From positions 248,001 to 312,000 of the forward strand of contig OOIN01000028.1 in assembly GCA_900323505.1 (NCBI GenBank): a stretch of DNA of 64,000 bases. Direction: 5' to 3'. A program made the translations under genes and the position numbers. Under the pieces are notes generated by a model. That model had not been told where the DNA came from, made no database searches, and worked only from the letters and a program-made list of their open reading frames with translations. Of this stretch, positions 28,948 to 38,972 are shown one piece after another. The DNA is from Ustilago trichophora. Lineage: Eukaryota > Basidiomycota > Ustilaginomycetes > Ustilaginales > Ustilaginaceae. Positions within the stretch are counted from its first letter, which is position 1; each line of letters begins with the position of its first letter.

Positions 28948-30387
28948 TTATTTTGCTGTCTCTCTGATGACCATTCTGCCTCGTCCCGGACCTTGTCTGA
29001 CTTTCGCTTTAGGCACGGCGACTTTCTCCGTCCTCTTCCTGCTCCAGCTGATCCTACTCTCTCCTTCTAGTCCGGCTGTGGAGACATCCAACGAGCTGTT
29101 GCCCGCCCCCTTCTTCAGACCTAGCACGGCGGCAAGCTTGTTTCCCGTTCCCTTTTTCGCTACGGGCACTGCTGTGGTCGAGGGAGTGGTCGAGGTCACC
29201 GTAGAAGCGGATGACACCAGCCTTGGCCGAGTTGTGTTGTACTGGAACACAGAGTTGTCCGACGTTTGGGAGCCGGCATTACTCGTACGCACCTGTTCAG
29301 TTGAAGTACTGCTAGGTGTAGTTGTGGGAGGCTTGTTCATATTTGCAATCAGCATCTCCAGCGCTTCTACCTTTCGATTCAGATCCTCAATTTTCTTCTC
29401 CTCGACCAAAGTCTGACTTGCCGATAGCGAAGGCGAGGAGGTGTGCGAATACTCGCTCTGTCTCCTTTCCATCGACAAGCCGTTGCTTGATGGTCGATCG
29501 AAATACGCTTGCTTTAGCGCAAGCTCTGCAGCGAGCATCTCGCGAGACATCGCCGATGCGGCGTAGTGCGATGCATCGGAGGGGATGTTGAGGAGCATCG
29601 ATGCTGCAGCAGAATGCGCTGGGTTAAGCAATGATGCGCGGAGACTCGCCGGATTCGTTGCTTTATCGCCATACCCACCCATGGCCATTCGAGTATGTTG
29701 CATATGACTTGGCCGTCTTCGCAGCCGCTGCTGTGATTCAGCGAGAGCTAGCTGCTCCAACTCGCGCTGATGGCTCTGAAGTTGCAATGCCATCTGCAGC
29801 TGTTCCACCTGCCTTCTGAGTGCGTCGACTTCGAAGCGATCCTCGACCCTCTCCTGATCTTTTTGGAGAGATTTGGCCAGCCCTACCAAGCGGTCACTAG
29901 GTGCAATACGTGGGCTGGGAGCACCATCGATACAGCTGGCATCCTCCCAAGCTGCCTCCATGCTCTCCATGACCGGATTTGGAGACTCGAGCATCTCCAA
30001 TTCTGGAGCGAGCGTTTTGGGCAGGTTTCGGAGGGAGCCGTTGTTATGCCTAGGGATAGGCATTGGGAATACTCGCAAATGATTGTCAGAGATCGACGTC
30101 ATGGAGGAATGTTGACGTTCGTGCTGTGGTGCTACTGGTGAGGATGACTTTCGAATTCGAGGCTCGACTGGGTGGTGTTGAAAGTCGGCTCTTTGATGTC
30201 TTGCATCCAGTGATCTGTATCCTACTGCAGCTTGGGGAACATGGAGGTAGGGATCGGACACATAATGATTCAAGGTCCTGTTCGACCTCTCCACTGGGAT
30301 ATAGCGAGATGAGATGACCGTCGCGGATGAGTCGTAGGTGAGCATGGAGCTCTCATCCTCCTCTTCTGACCAGGAAGGTCTCTGCAT
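28948..30387 (-). CDS. Unknown coiled-coil protein
   Basis: A 479-residue protein not recognised. It is polar and mostly disordered, with a short predicted coiled coil (about 185-230: SLQKDQERVEDRFEVDALRR onward, Gln-rich) and a second (about 335-360: VEEKKIEDLNRKVEALEMLI). The C-terminus is basic (KVRQGPGRGRMVIRETAK). No signal peptide, membrane segment or catalytic motif was found. The start is the ATG at 30387 (MQRPSWSEEEDESS), because the frame further up starts with TTG. It is convergent with the siroheme synthase gene, 119 bp away. Confidence 0.65.
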   Translation of the reverse strand: MQRPSWSEEEDESSMLTYDSSATVISSRYIPVERSNRTLNHYVSDPYLHVPQAAVGYRSLDARHQRADFQHHPVEPRIRKSSSPVAPQHERQHSSMTSISDNHLRVFPMPIPRHNNGSLRNLPKTLAPELEMLESPNPVMESMEAAWEDASCIDGAPSPRIAPSDRLVGLAKSLQKDQERVEDRFEVDALRRQVEQLQMALQLQSHQRELEQLALAESQQRLRRRPSHMQHTRMAMGGYGDKATNPASLRASLLNPAHSAAASMLLNIPSDASHYAASAMSREMLAAELALKQAYFDRPSSNGLSMERRQSEYSHTSSPSLSASQTLVEEKKIEDLNRKVEALEMLIANMNKPPTTTPSSTSTEQVRTSNAGSQTSDNSVFQYNTTRPRLVSSASTVTSTTPSTTAVPVAKKGTGNKLAAVLGLKKGAGNSSLDVSTAGLEGESRISWSRKRTEKVAVPKAKVRQGPGRGRMVIRETAK

Positions 30388-32781
30388 TGTGTGATAGGGT
30401 GGGGTCGTCTTAATCAAGGTGGTTGCGACCCGGGCGAGGGTGATGAAAGAGGGTGCGCCACGTTGGAGGGGGAAGTAAGCGTGGGGAAAAGGTGGGCGAT
30501 CGCATCTTTCAGAGGATGAGAGGCTTATATGAAGTCGGATCCCCGCTTGTGAAATCGGGGGCAGAAGGTCGAGGTATCATGGGCAACAGACACATCGTGT
30601 GAGCCTCAGCTGCAGTATGTAAGTGAGCTTCGAGCGGAGACAGGAATGTTGAGAAGAACCACCACCAACAACAACAACGAGCTCCACAGTCGGGTATCAA
30701 GGCCACCAAATCCCACCGTTTTTAGTCGAGGGGGCCCATCGTACAGTGGACCCTTCAGTAAACGCGGCATACCACCGACACTAGGCGGACTAACGCAGAG
30801 CAAGGATCTCAAAGGTGCAATCTAAAGCTAAGATAGATTGCCTACCCTCCGGTCTAACTTTTCGCCTAGCACAAGCCTTCTTCCTTCAGGATTCGGCATC
30901 GGTCAATCATGCATCTTGGGAAAAGAGCAATGAATGGAAAGAATGATCTACCCCATCTCTTGAAGCTCGAAACAGAGTCCCCACCTGGCTACGACATGCG
31001 CGCAAGAATGAGATTCCCACGACAATCAAAGACTCCGAGATGACCTGCCATGCAAGCTGTCCCGCCTCATTGGGAGGGTCCAAGGAACCCAGGAAGACGG
31101 CAACCAACGCACGCGAATCAAGCCCCACTCTCGCTTACCGCCGCTACTGCACGCGAGCTAACCTCTCGTGCCCGTCATGTGGTCTTGCTGCTACAATAGA
31201 GACTCTAGTATCACGCGCTTTAATGCGGCTGATGCACATACAGGACAATGCAGACATCATTAGTAGAAAGCAATGGCCAACAGAGACCCATCGGGGCAAA
31301 AGAAACAATGCGAAGACTGTGCAATGTTTCGCGCTCCGTTCGCAAGTTGTTTCGGAGGAAGCATTCCAGCAATGTCCGAAATACGAGATCAAGACAGTAA
31401 GAAGGACTGGGTCAATCTAGAGATGCTTATCTCTCTATGCGTGGCTGCAGAGAATGGCGCTCTCCGACTGTGAAGAAAGCCACGACGATACACCAAGGTT
31501 CGCTTAAGAGATTAGCGCACAGGTTGACAGGTTGCGACACAGAATGCGTGTCAGAAGGTCCCATGCGGAAAGATAAGCTTTCGAGGTCCGACCGTGCCTT
31601 TTTTGGCCTCAGATATGTTACATCGGGTATATCGAACAAGCAATTGAAAAGAAAAAAATCGAATGGGTCGTGTTAGACTTTCAAGTGGGACGGCGATCCC
31701 AAGCACGCCAGCAGCCATCTTGGTCGCGTAATTGCAAGTATCACGTCTTGGCCTTCTTGTCCTTTCGCCATTCACTTTGTTTGGCCGGCCCTGCTGTCAG
31801 CACTTCAGTTGGACCTCGGCACCATCCCACGCCGGAAATGCTCTCAGCACCTCGCTTTTGACTGACCTCAGCATCTTACAATGCGGTGAACGCTTGCGTG
31901 GCGCTGGAGTCTCCTTCGCTTGACATGGGCTCCGTGTCAGGTTGCGCCATGCGCCACCCCGGTGTTGGCATACGCCTCCTCATCGGGCTCCATATGCTAT
32001 GGCCGGTCATGTCGAGCCTTGCCTCCGTCAATGACGAGCTCACGACACTTTCTTCCCCACATTTCTGCGCACGCACAGCCAGAGATGCAATTCGTACATC
32101 AATGCGCCCTTCGCGCAATTCTGTCCAACTATGCCTCATCCTTCATAACACGCCCGCTGTCACTGCAGCTGAGTCTAAGCACAGTCCTTGCGAGATTGCA
32201 TCGTGCCCATGTGATGTCCTAGCAGTGATATCAGCTCAATTTGTACTCAAACCCCACACTCGCTGGCTCGCGCTTGGAAGTCTGGAGCCCGATGACGGCA
32301 CTCGCTTGTCCACGGTGCGGCCAACATCAACCCCACCCGATGCTGTTGTTCCTGCCATGACTGTGCCATTCCACCAGGACAAGCTCGGAGATACTCGATC
32401 CGCGTTCCAAGGATAGTAGCTTGTGGGTTCTAAAGAATGGCGTGTCCAGTCACGCAAGAGGCACAGCGTGTGTATCCACCAAGAGTTGTCCTGTGTGCTC
32501 TTCTTGGCCTTTGCTTGCTCTCGCACAAGACAGATTCGTGCTCGAGGAAGTAGGACATTCTTCTGAGCTGAAAGCCGTGCCAGCAGCGTAGCGATAACTA
32601 ATTGATTCACCAACCCTACTTGCTATCCTCATATAAGGAGCAATGAAGCCACACAACATCGAGCCTCCTCACATCCCAATCTTCTACTATATTTCTTTGT
32701 GCTGCACTCCGTCGGCCCCTTCTCTCTGGCTCTCTCCGACAAAGCCTAGACTCCAAAAGCTTTTGCTGTCAAACATTCAAC
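30388..32781. other. 2.39-kb gene-poor region upstream of the TauD-type gene
   Basis: This is the longest stretch without a recognised gene. Short open frames exist on both strands (for example 31886-32416 plus, 32236-32613 minus), but none resembles a known protein or shows the codon preference of the neighbours. No tRNA, rRNA or transposon ends were found. The last about 150 bp contain a TATA-like ATATAAGG at 32631. It may be a long regulatory region, an unrecognised noncoding transcript, or decayed sequence. Confidence 0.4.
32631..32638 (+). promoter_or_regulatory. TATA-like element upstream of the TauD-type gene
   Basis: ATATAAGG lies 144 bp before the ATG at 32782 and is followed by a pyrimidine-rich leader. 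Its position fits a TATA box with a leader of about 110 nt. Confidence 0.4.
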
Positions 32782-34026
32782 ATGGCACCTATCGCCGTCG
32801 AACGACGACCCGTCTCCCCACCTGTTGCCTCTAGCAGCAAGACAGCAAAGTCTCAAGCCGTTGCCAAGGCAACCACCAACCGTGCCCACCAATACACTTC
32901 GGAGCACTACGACCTCGGCGCTCTCGCTACCGAGGCCGACTACCCATACAACGAGTTCAAGCCCTCCTTCCCCGACGTCCACTGGGAGCCTTACACGCCC
33001 ATTGACCCCCCTACTGACCGCGGTCTCTTCGCTGACCCCGAAAAGAAGGCCCTCTTCGGCGCTGCTACTGCTGTCAAGGACCTTACCCGTACCATTGGTA
33101 CTGAACTCGAGGGCATCAAACTCGGCGAATTGACCGACGCCCAGAAGGACGAACTTGCTCTGCTCGTAGCTGAGCGAGGCGTTGTCTTCCTCCGTGGTCA
33201 GGACGACTGGACTGTTGAACAGCAGCTTGAGTTGGGTCGCTACTGGGGACCTCTGCACAAGCATGCTACCACCGGTGTACCGGCAAGGGGAGATCTGGAT
33301 GAGGTCCACGTCGTGTATGCTCATCCCACATCGGACCCTAACGAGAAGGTGTACCGTGGACCGGTGCAGCACTCACGCTCGGACCTTTGGCACTCTGATG
33401 TGACGTACGAGATCAACCCTCCCTCGTACACCTCGTTCAAGCTTCTCGTCTCGCCCGAAGCAGGTGGTGACACCCTCTGGGCATCCGGCTACGCCGCCTA
33501 CGACCGTCTCTCCTACCCGCTTCGCCAGTACCTTGAATCTCTCACTGCGATCCATTCGGCCGTTGACCAGGCCGATGGAGCTCGACGACACGGCAACACT
33601 GTTCGCCGAGAGCCTGTCGAGACCGAGCACCCCCTGGTGCGCGTTCACCCCGTCACCAAGCATAAGGCGCTCTTCTTCAACCCTGGATTCTGCAAATACA
33701 TCCCCGGTGTTCCCAAGGCTGAATCAGACTACCTGATCGCCTTCCTCACCAACCACGTTTCGACCGCTAGCGACTTTAGCGTTCGCTTCAAGTGGAACGC
33801 AGGTGATGTCGCTATCTGGGACAACAGGACAAACATCCACTCGGCAATCTACGAGGACGTTGGTGTCAGCAGGAGGCACGCTATTCGCGTGGCTACTCGT
33901 GGTGAGATCCCAAGGGATAGCGAGGAGGGAACTAGCAGGGAGGAGGAGTACTACAAGTCGCGTGGCTTCAAGGTCGACAGGACTGTGCAGAAGGGTCAGA
34001 GACGTCAGGCTGGATACAAGGACTAG
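32782..34026 (+). CDS. TauD-family Fe(II)/2-oxoglutarate dioxygenase (sulfonate/taurine dioxygenase type)
   Basis: Expected to hydroxylate a sulfonate such as taurine with 2-oxoglutarate and O2, releasing sulfite, as yeast Jlp1 does. The 414-residue protein has the iron ligands H204 and D206 (WHSDVTYE) and H353 in WDNRTNIHSAIYED. The 2-oxoglutarate-binding Arg lies in RRHAIRVATRGE. An early ERGVVFLRGQDDWTVEQQ block is also typical of the family. No targeting peptide is evident, so it is probably cytosolic. The exact substrate is not determined by these motifs, because herbicide-, sulfate-ester- and other acid-cleaving relatives share them. Codon use is biased towards C-ending codons. Confidence 0.85.
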   Translation: MAPIAVERRPVSPPVASSSKTAKSQAVAKATTNRAHQYTSEHYDLGALATEADYPYNEFKPSFPDVHWEPYTPIDPPTDRGLFADPEKKALFGAATAVKDLTRTIGTELEGIKLGELTDAQKDELALLVAERGVVFLRGQDDWTVEQQLELGRYWGPLHKHATTGVPARGDLDEVHVVYAHPTSDPNEKVYRGPVQHSRSDLWHSDVTYEINPPSYTSFKLLVSPEAGGDTLWASGYAAYDRLSYPLRQYLESLTAIHSAVDQADGARRHGNTVRREPVETEHPLVRVHPVTKHKALFFNPGFCKYIPGVPKAESDYLIAFLTNHVSTASDFSVRFKWNAGDVAIWDNRTNIHSAIYEDVGVSRRHAIRVATRGEIPRDSEEGTSREEEYYKSRGFKVDRTVQKGQRRQAGYKD

Positions 34027-34701
34027 ATGAGTTCTGTAGAATCCAATATTCGCATCGGCGACTCTCTCTTTGTTCCCCACCCTATACCCTTGAACCTTCT
34101 CGCAGCATTGCAATTCATCTGTCTCCTGTCTTTGCATATCAAATCAATTCAACTGCAAACAACCATACATTCAGCTCCGTGTTCGAGTCAAAGTCAAATC
34201 AATCGATGAATGCCTTTCGAAGAGGCGATGTTGGACATCAGTGACGAATTTTCGCAAAATGTGTTATATCGCGCTTTTTACCGCGCTAAGTGCGGTTATC
34301 CTCCACATCTGCACCTCATGATGACTTGCAGCACTTTCCGAACTGTCAGCACAAAACTCGCCGACAACGAAGCCTTGTTTCGTCATCACGGCAGGTTTAC
34401 CGCTCATGCCGTTGCAACCTCGATGACAGTCGCTTTGCCGCCCGTAGTGGGTGTATGATCTGTTCACCCTCTGTCTGACTCAAAGGTGACTTTTAGCCAG
34501 ATCGAAAAAAAAAGAACCCTGCCCTCATGTTGCTAGCCGAAGCAAACGAGCCAGGGATGGACGGCTGAGAATGTTGGCTGGTCAACTTGTTCTTCGAAGG
34601 TTTCAGAGTGAACCTTTGAAGTGGCTTCTTGCACCTCACCTTCCTACTGTGACCTCCTACGATCACAACACCACTACCCTCTTGATCCAGCCTTTATCGT
34701 C
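34027..34701. promoter_or_regulatory. Spacer and pyruvate decarboxylase promoter
   Basis: A 675-bp spacer between two plus-strand genes. An 82-codon open frame at 34210 shows no family resemblance and was not accepted as a gene. Confidence 0.35.
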
Positions 34702-36453
34702 ATGTCGAGCAAGGAAATCAAAATCGGCGCCTACCTTCTGGAGCGGCTCGTCCAGCTGGGCACTGCCAGCATCCAAGGTGTACCCGGAGATTTCAACATG
34801 GGTTTCCTCGACCTTATCGAAGACCACAAATCCTTGACGTGGGTGGGTAATTCGAACGAGCTCAACGCTGCCTATGCCGCGGACGGATACGCGCGGATCA
34901 AAGGCACCATTGCTGCGGTGGTCACTACCTTCGGCGTAGGCGAGTTGAGCGCGCTCAACGGCATTGCGGGAAGCTTTTCCGAGAGGCTCCCTGTGATCCA
35001 CATCGTCGGGGTGCCTAGTACTGCCGCGCAGGGCGCGCATTCGCTGCTGCACCACACTCTGGGAGACGGTCGTTTCAACGCATTCGAGAACATGAGCAAG
35101 GAGATTTCTGCAGACAGCGCGGTGCTGAAGTCCAAGCAGGGTGCCGGAGAGGCGATCGACAGGATTCTGATTTCGGCCATGAAAAACGCCAGGCCTGTGT
35201 ATCTTGCCCTTCCGACGGATCTGGTTCACGCCACCATCGACGGTGCCGCGCTTAGCAAGCCTCTAGACTACAGCGCTGATGACAACGACGCAGACGCCGA
35301 AAAATACGTCCTCAACGTTGCCCAGAAGCACATTGCAGAGGCCAAGTCGGCTGTCATCCTGGTCGACGCCTGCGCTGCGCGTCACGGATGCGTAGACGAA
35401 ACCAACGAGCTGATCACCAAATCTGGCCTCCCTGTCTTTGCTACCCCCATGGGCAAGGCCATCGTCGACGAGTCTCATCCCCAGTATGGTGGTATCTACG
35501 TCGGAAACCTCACTAGCGACCGCGTCAAACAGGTCGTCGAGTCTGCAGACGTTCTGATCACCATCGGTAGTTTGAAGTCGGACTTCAACTCGGGCAACTT
35601 CTCCTACCGTACCCCCAAATCGAGCACCATCGAACTGCATTCGGACTTCACGACCATCGGATACTCTAACTACCCAGGAATCGGGATGAAGAAGCTTCTT
35701 CCCAAGCTCAGTGCTTTGCTTGCCAAGGATGGGGCCAAACGCCTGGAGGAGACCAAGAAAGTTGCGCCCAAGTTCGAGAACGTTCTGCCACAGGATGCAT
35801 CTGACACGATTACGCAGGAGTATCTGTGGCCGAGGATGGGTCAGTTCTTCCAACCCAAGGATCAGGTCATCGTAGAGACGGGTACTTCGAGCTTCGGCAT
35901 GCTGGAGGCGAAGCTTCCCGCTCAGACCAAGTGGATCAGCCAGGTGCTCTGGGGCAGCATTGGATGGTCGGTAGGTGCTACTCTCGGCGTGGCGCTCGCT
36001 GCACGGGAGGACAAGCTCAACCGCACCCATCTATTCGTCGGTGACGGAAGCCTGCAACTCACAGTCCAAGAAATTGGTACCATGATCAAGCACGGTCTGA
36101 CCCCCTATCTCTTTGTCCTGAACAACGATGGATACGAGATCGAGCGTCAGATTCACGGCCCACAGCGATCGTACAACGATATCCCACCGTACGACCACTC
36201 TCTCCTTTTGGACTTTTTCGGCAACGACAAATTTGCATCTAACGCAGAGAGCCACAAGAACGATCCTCAGAGGAGCAAGAAGCAATTCTACAGGGTGCAG
36301 ACAAAGGCAGAGCTGGATCAGTTGCTCAAGGATGAAGCGTTCAACAAGCCGGACAGGATCAGACTGGTGGAAATCATGATGAAGAGAGGCGATGCGCCGG
36401 TGGCACTCAGGAGGCAGGCTGAGGCTACTGGTGCCGCGAATAAGTATGAGTAG
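34702..36453 (+). CDS. PDC1: Pyruvate decarboxylase (thiamine-diphosphate enzyme)
   Basis: Converts pyruvate to acetaldehyde and CO2 in the cytosol, the committed step of ethanol fermentation. The 583-residue length suits the family. The cofactor-activating Glu is E53 (GNSNELNAAYAADGYAR). The HH pair characteristic of pyruvate and indolepyruvate decarboxylases is at 117-118 (SLLHHTLGDG). The ThDP/Mg motif starts at GDG 447-449 and continues to LNNDGYEIE. The ATG at 34702 (MSSKEIKIGAYLLERL) is chosen, as the open frame upstream starts only at a GTG. An indolepyruvate-preferring paralogue cannot be excluded from sequence alone. Confidence 0.92.
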   Translation: MSSKEIKIGAYLLERLVQLGTASIQGVPGDFNMGFLDLIEDHKSLTWVGNSNELNAAYAADGYARIKGTIAAVVTTFGVGELSALNGIAGSFSERLPVIHIVGVPSTAAQGAHSLLHHTLGDGRFNAFENMSKEISADSAVLKSKQGAGEAIDRILISAMKNARPVYLALPTDLVHATIDGAALSKPLDYSADDNDADAEKYVLNVAQKHIAEAKSAVILVDACAARHGCVDETNELITKSGLPVFATPMGKAIVDESHPQYGGIYVGNLTSDRVKQVVESADVLITIGSLKSDFNSGNFSYRTPKSSTIELHSDFTTIGYSNYPGIGMKKLLPKLSALLAKDGAKRLEETKKVAPKFENVLPQDASDTITQEYLWPRMGQFFQPKDQVIVETGTSSFGMLEAKLPAQTKWISQVLWGSIGWSVGATLGVALAAREDKLNRTHLFVGDGSLQLTVQEIGTMIKHGLTPYLFVLNNDGYEIERQIHGPQRSYNDIPPYDHSLLLDFFGNDKFASNAESHKNDPQRSKKQFYRVQTKAELDQLLKDEAFNKPDRIRLVEIMMKRGDAPVALRRQAEATGAANKYE

Positions 36454-36746
36454 GCCTTCCTTGTCAGTCTTTGCGATTGGAATTCATTGTGTTCCTAACT
36501 GTCTTTGTGCGTGAATGGCGGTGTGCATGTGGGCTTGTGGCCGTGTTGATGAAACAGATTCGTCTCCGATTGGGTTGTCAGCATCGTCTGTGGCGGCTAT
36601 TCACAGTTGCCAATTTGCACTCTAGAGCCTTGACGATCTGCACAGAACGCACAAACCGGAACGTGGATTCAAACGAAAGCAAAGCGTATTTGTTCATATT
36701 CGCATTCGATTGCTGACAGAAGACTCGTATATGTTGGTACGGATGC

Positions 36747-37724
36747 TTACTGAGTCTTGACCTGGTACTTGGCGTCCTTTTCGGAGTCTTCGCCGAAGAC
36801 GCTGATGTTCCAGAAGGGAGCGTATGTGAAGGGAACGTTGAAGCGAACCTTGCCAAGCTCGTTGTAGAGGCTGGTGACCTTTTCGTAGTCCTCGTCCTTG
36901 AGCTCGATCTGCTCAAAGTTGGACTTGATCCTCGACTCGGTGACAGACTTGGGGATGACGCTGTAGCCTCGCTTGACGCCCCATGCGATGAGGACCTGGG
37001 CAGGGTCGGCGTTGTACTTCTTGGCGACCTCGGAGACCTGAGGGTAGTCGACGATCTTGGTCTTACCCGAAAGGTTGTTGCCGAGAGGCGAGTAGGCGGT
37101 GAGGTGGATGTTCTTCTGCTTGGCGTAAGCGACGAGTTCGTCCTGGGGGAGGAGGGGGTGGGCCTCGATCTGGTTGACGGCGGGGACGACGCCAGTGGCG
37201 TTGATGATGGCCTCGAGGTGCTCTACGGTGAAGTTGGAAACACCGATCGACTTGACCTTGCCGGCCTTCTGGAGCTCGATGACAGCCTTCCATGTGTCGA
37301 CGATGCTAACCTCACGGTCAATGATGGATTCCTTGCCATCCTCGCTCTTGGTGACGAGCTCCTTGCCGGCGGGGAAGGCAACGGGCCAGTGGATCAGGTA
37401 GAGATCCAAGTAGTCCAATCCGAGCTCGTTGAGAGTATCCTCGTAAGCGGCCTGAACGTTCTCAGGACGGTGGGCGTTGTTCCAAAGCTTGGAGGTGATG
37501 AAAAGCTCCTCACGCTTGACGACCGAGGGGATGATCTTCTTGAGGGCACCGCCGATCTCCTCTTGGTTTTGGTAGATCTTGGCAAGATCGAGATGGCGGT
37601 ATCCGTTCTTGACGGCAACCTCGACAGCGTTGGCAACCTCTCCGGGCTTGGAGAGCCAGGTGCCGAGGCCGATCTGGGGGATCTTGTTGCCGTCGTTGAG
37701 AGTGATGGTCTTGTTAAGCGACAT
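36747..37724 (-). CDS. Aldo/keto reductase, Gcy1/Ypr1-like
   Basis: An NADP(H)-dependent carbonyl reductase of 325 residues with the complete catalytic tetrad: D46, Y51, K79 and H112 (HLDLAKIY, TSKLW, LIHWPVAF). The family marks GVSNFTVEHLEAI and the cofactor-binding PKSVTESRI are present. It is closest in pattern to fungal Gcy1/Ypr1-type glycerol dehydrogenase or aldehyde reductases. The natural substrate is not fixed by sequence. It is convergent with pyruvate decarboxylase (293-bp gap), so a role in reducing fermentation aldehydes is possible but only a guess. Its promoter has a TATA element and a long TC repeat. Confidence 0.9.
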   Translation of the reverse strand: MSLNKTITLNDGNKIPQIGLGTWLSKPGEVANAVEVAVKNGYRHLDLAKIYQNQEEIGGALKKIIPSVVKREELFITSKLWNNAHRPENVQAAYEDTLNELGLDYLDLYLIHWPVAFPAGKELVTKSEDGKESIIDREVSIVDTWKAVIELQKAGKVKSIGVSNFTVEHLEAIINATGVVPAVNQIEAHPLLPQDELVAYAKQKNIHLTAYSPLGNNLSGKTKIVDYPQVSEVAKKYNADPAQVLIAWGVKRGYSVIPKSVTESRIKSNFEQIELKDEDYEKVTSLYNELGKVRFNVPFTYAPFWNISVFGEDSEKDAKYQVKTQ

Positions 37725-37790
37725 GATGACGAAGCGTTACGTGCGTATGTGTGCGTTGTGTGTGGAAGGAGAGAGAAACGGGAAAAGCGG

Positions 37791-37798
37791 TTATATAT
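37791..37798 (-). promoter_or_regulatory. TATA box of the aldo/keto reductase gene
   Basis: Reads ATATATAA on the minus strand, 67 bp upstream of the ATG at 37724, a usual distance for a fungal TATA box with a short leader. Confidence 0.5.
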
Positions 37799-37926
37799 GT
37801 GGTGACAAGAGCAAGAAGTTGTTGTGGGCCCAGCCTGAACTTCTTCGCAATTTCGTGGGGGGATGGGACAAAAAATGCACCTCGCACAAGCGCACAGGCG
37901 CGTTCGCACGTCACACACTTCCTTTC

Positions 37927-37930
<4 letters not shown>

Positions 37931-37967
<37 letters not shown>
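37931..37967. repeat. TC/GA dinucleotide microsatellite
   Basis: About 18 uninterrupted TC units. It lies about 210 bp upstream of the aldo/keto reductase start, reading GA on the coding strand. Confidence 0.95.
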
Positions 37968-37969
<2 letters not shown>

Positions 37970-38972
37970 GCAGGCAACTTTGCTAGCGTGGCGTGACCGG
38001 CAATCACTCAACTTTCTTGTGCGAGGGCTCAGGATGGTACACAAGATTGACCGAAGATCCAGCGAGCGCAACACAGGACACAGACGCAGAGCTCGGACCG
38101 AGGCCCACCATACTTTTGGTGTCGCCACTTTTCGAAGCTCCAGTTTTTGTCCAGGATGTAGGTTTGGCACGGGCCAAGTTGGGCTGCTGTTTCGTTTCTT
38201 CCACGATTTTCTCTCTGTTGAACATGACTGCAGCGGTACCCTCTGAACCAAAAATGGCACCAAAATGATATCATTCGCCGATCCATCGACGAATTTCTCA
38301 TCCCTCTCTCTCTCTCCTCGTGGCCGCCTTTCGAGAATCTGGCGTCAAAAAGAGCCGCTAAAGGCGTGCTGCGCCTTTCCTTTTTTTTTCGGTGCCCGAT
38401 ATTACCGATCCTGTATTTTTCGTCTCAGCCCCGCAAAACTCCCCACGTCCATATCGTACAGTCAAAAGTCGATGTTACGTATCGAGGGGCAACGAGAAAA
38501 ACTGAGCCGCTTCCTGTCATTGGTTCACCAACGGCTCCATGGAGAGTCGCATTGCCGTTTGATATGCATGCAAGTCAGCATGGTTGCAACCCGCACATCC
38601 GCCATCCTTTGATATGGCCGGGATGACTCGATGCTCTGCAGTGTGCCATGACATTCAACCGTAGGTTTGCTCTAACCATGGCTGCGCTTGCTGTCAATAC
38701 GCCGAATCAAAAGGGGGCCAGTCTCGCTCCACTTGCCGAGTGTTGATGGTCACAATCGAGACCTCAGCCGGTTTGTATCGCTCCTCATGCCGAGAATGCC
38801 TATTTGGAGGTCGCGGAGCTCTCACACGATGGAAGATTGAAGCAGATCGACATGCACATGGTAATGGATGCCCACAAACTCGGATCGGACGGCGTTCATG
38901 CTCACCACAATGCATTGCCGACATCACCACTACTGTTGGTACATCATTGCTTTTTTTTGGTTGAGCCATCGC

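Larger units (their letters stand above)
37725..38972. promoter_or_regulatory. Upstream region of the aldo/keto reductase gene
   Basis: A 1,248-bp region between two minus-strand genes. It holds a TATA element at 37791, a TC dinucleotide repeat at 37931-37967 and a second short TC run near 38300-38317. No gene was recognised. Confidence 0.4.

Noticed and set aside
31886..32416. 176-codon open frame in the 2.4-kb gap
   Set aside because: No family resemblance, rare-codon content unlike neighbours, and overlapping open frames of similar length on the other strand.
34183..34194. GTTCGAGTC resembling a tRNA B box
   Set aside because: No A box or cloverleaf upstream. It lies in an AT-rich leader-like sequence.
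34210..34458. 82-codon open frame between the dioxygenase and pyruvate decarboxylase genes
   Set aside because: No recognisable domain, and it lies in what should be the pyruvate decarboxylase promoter. Not enough support to call a gene.
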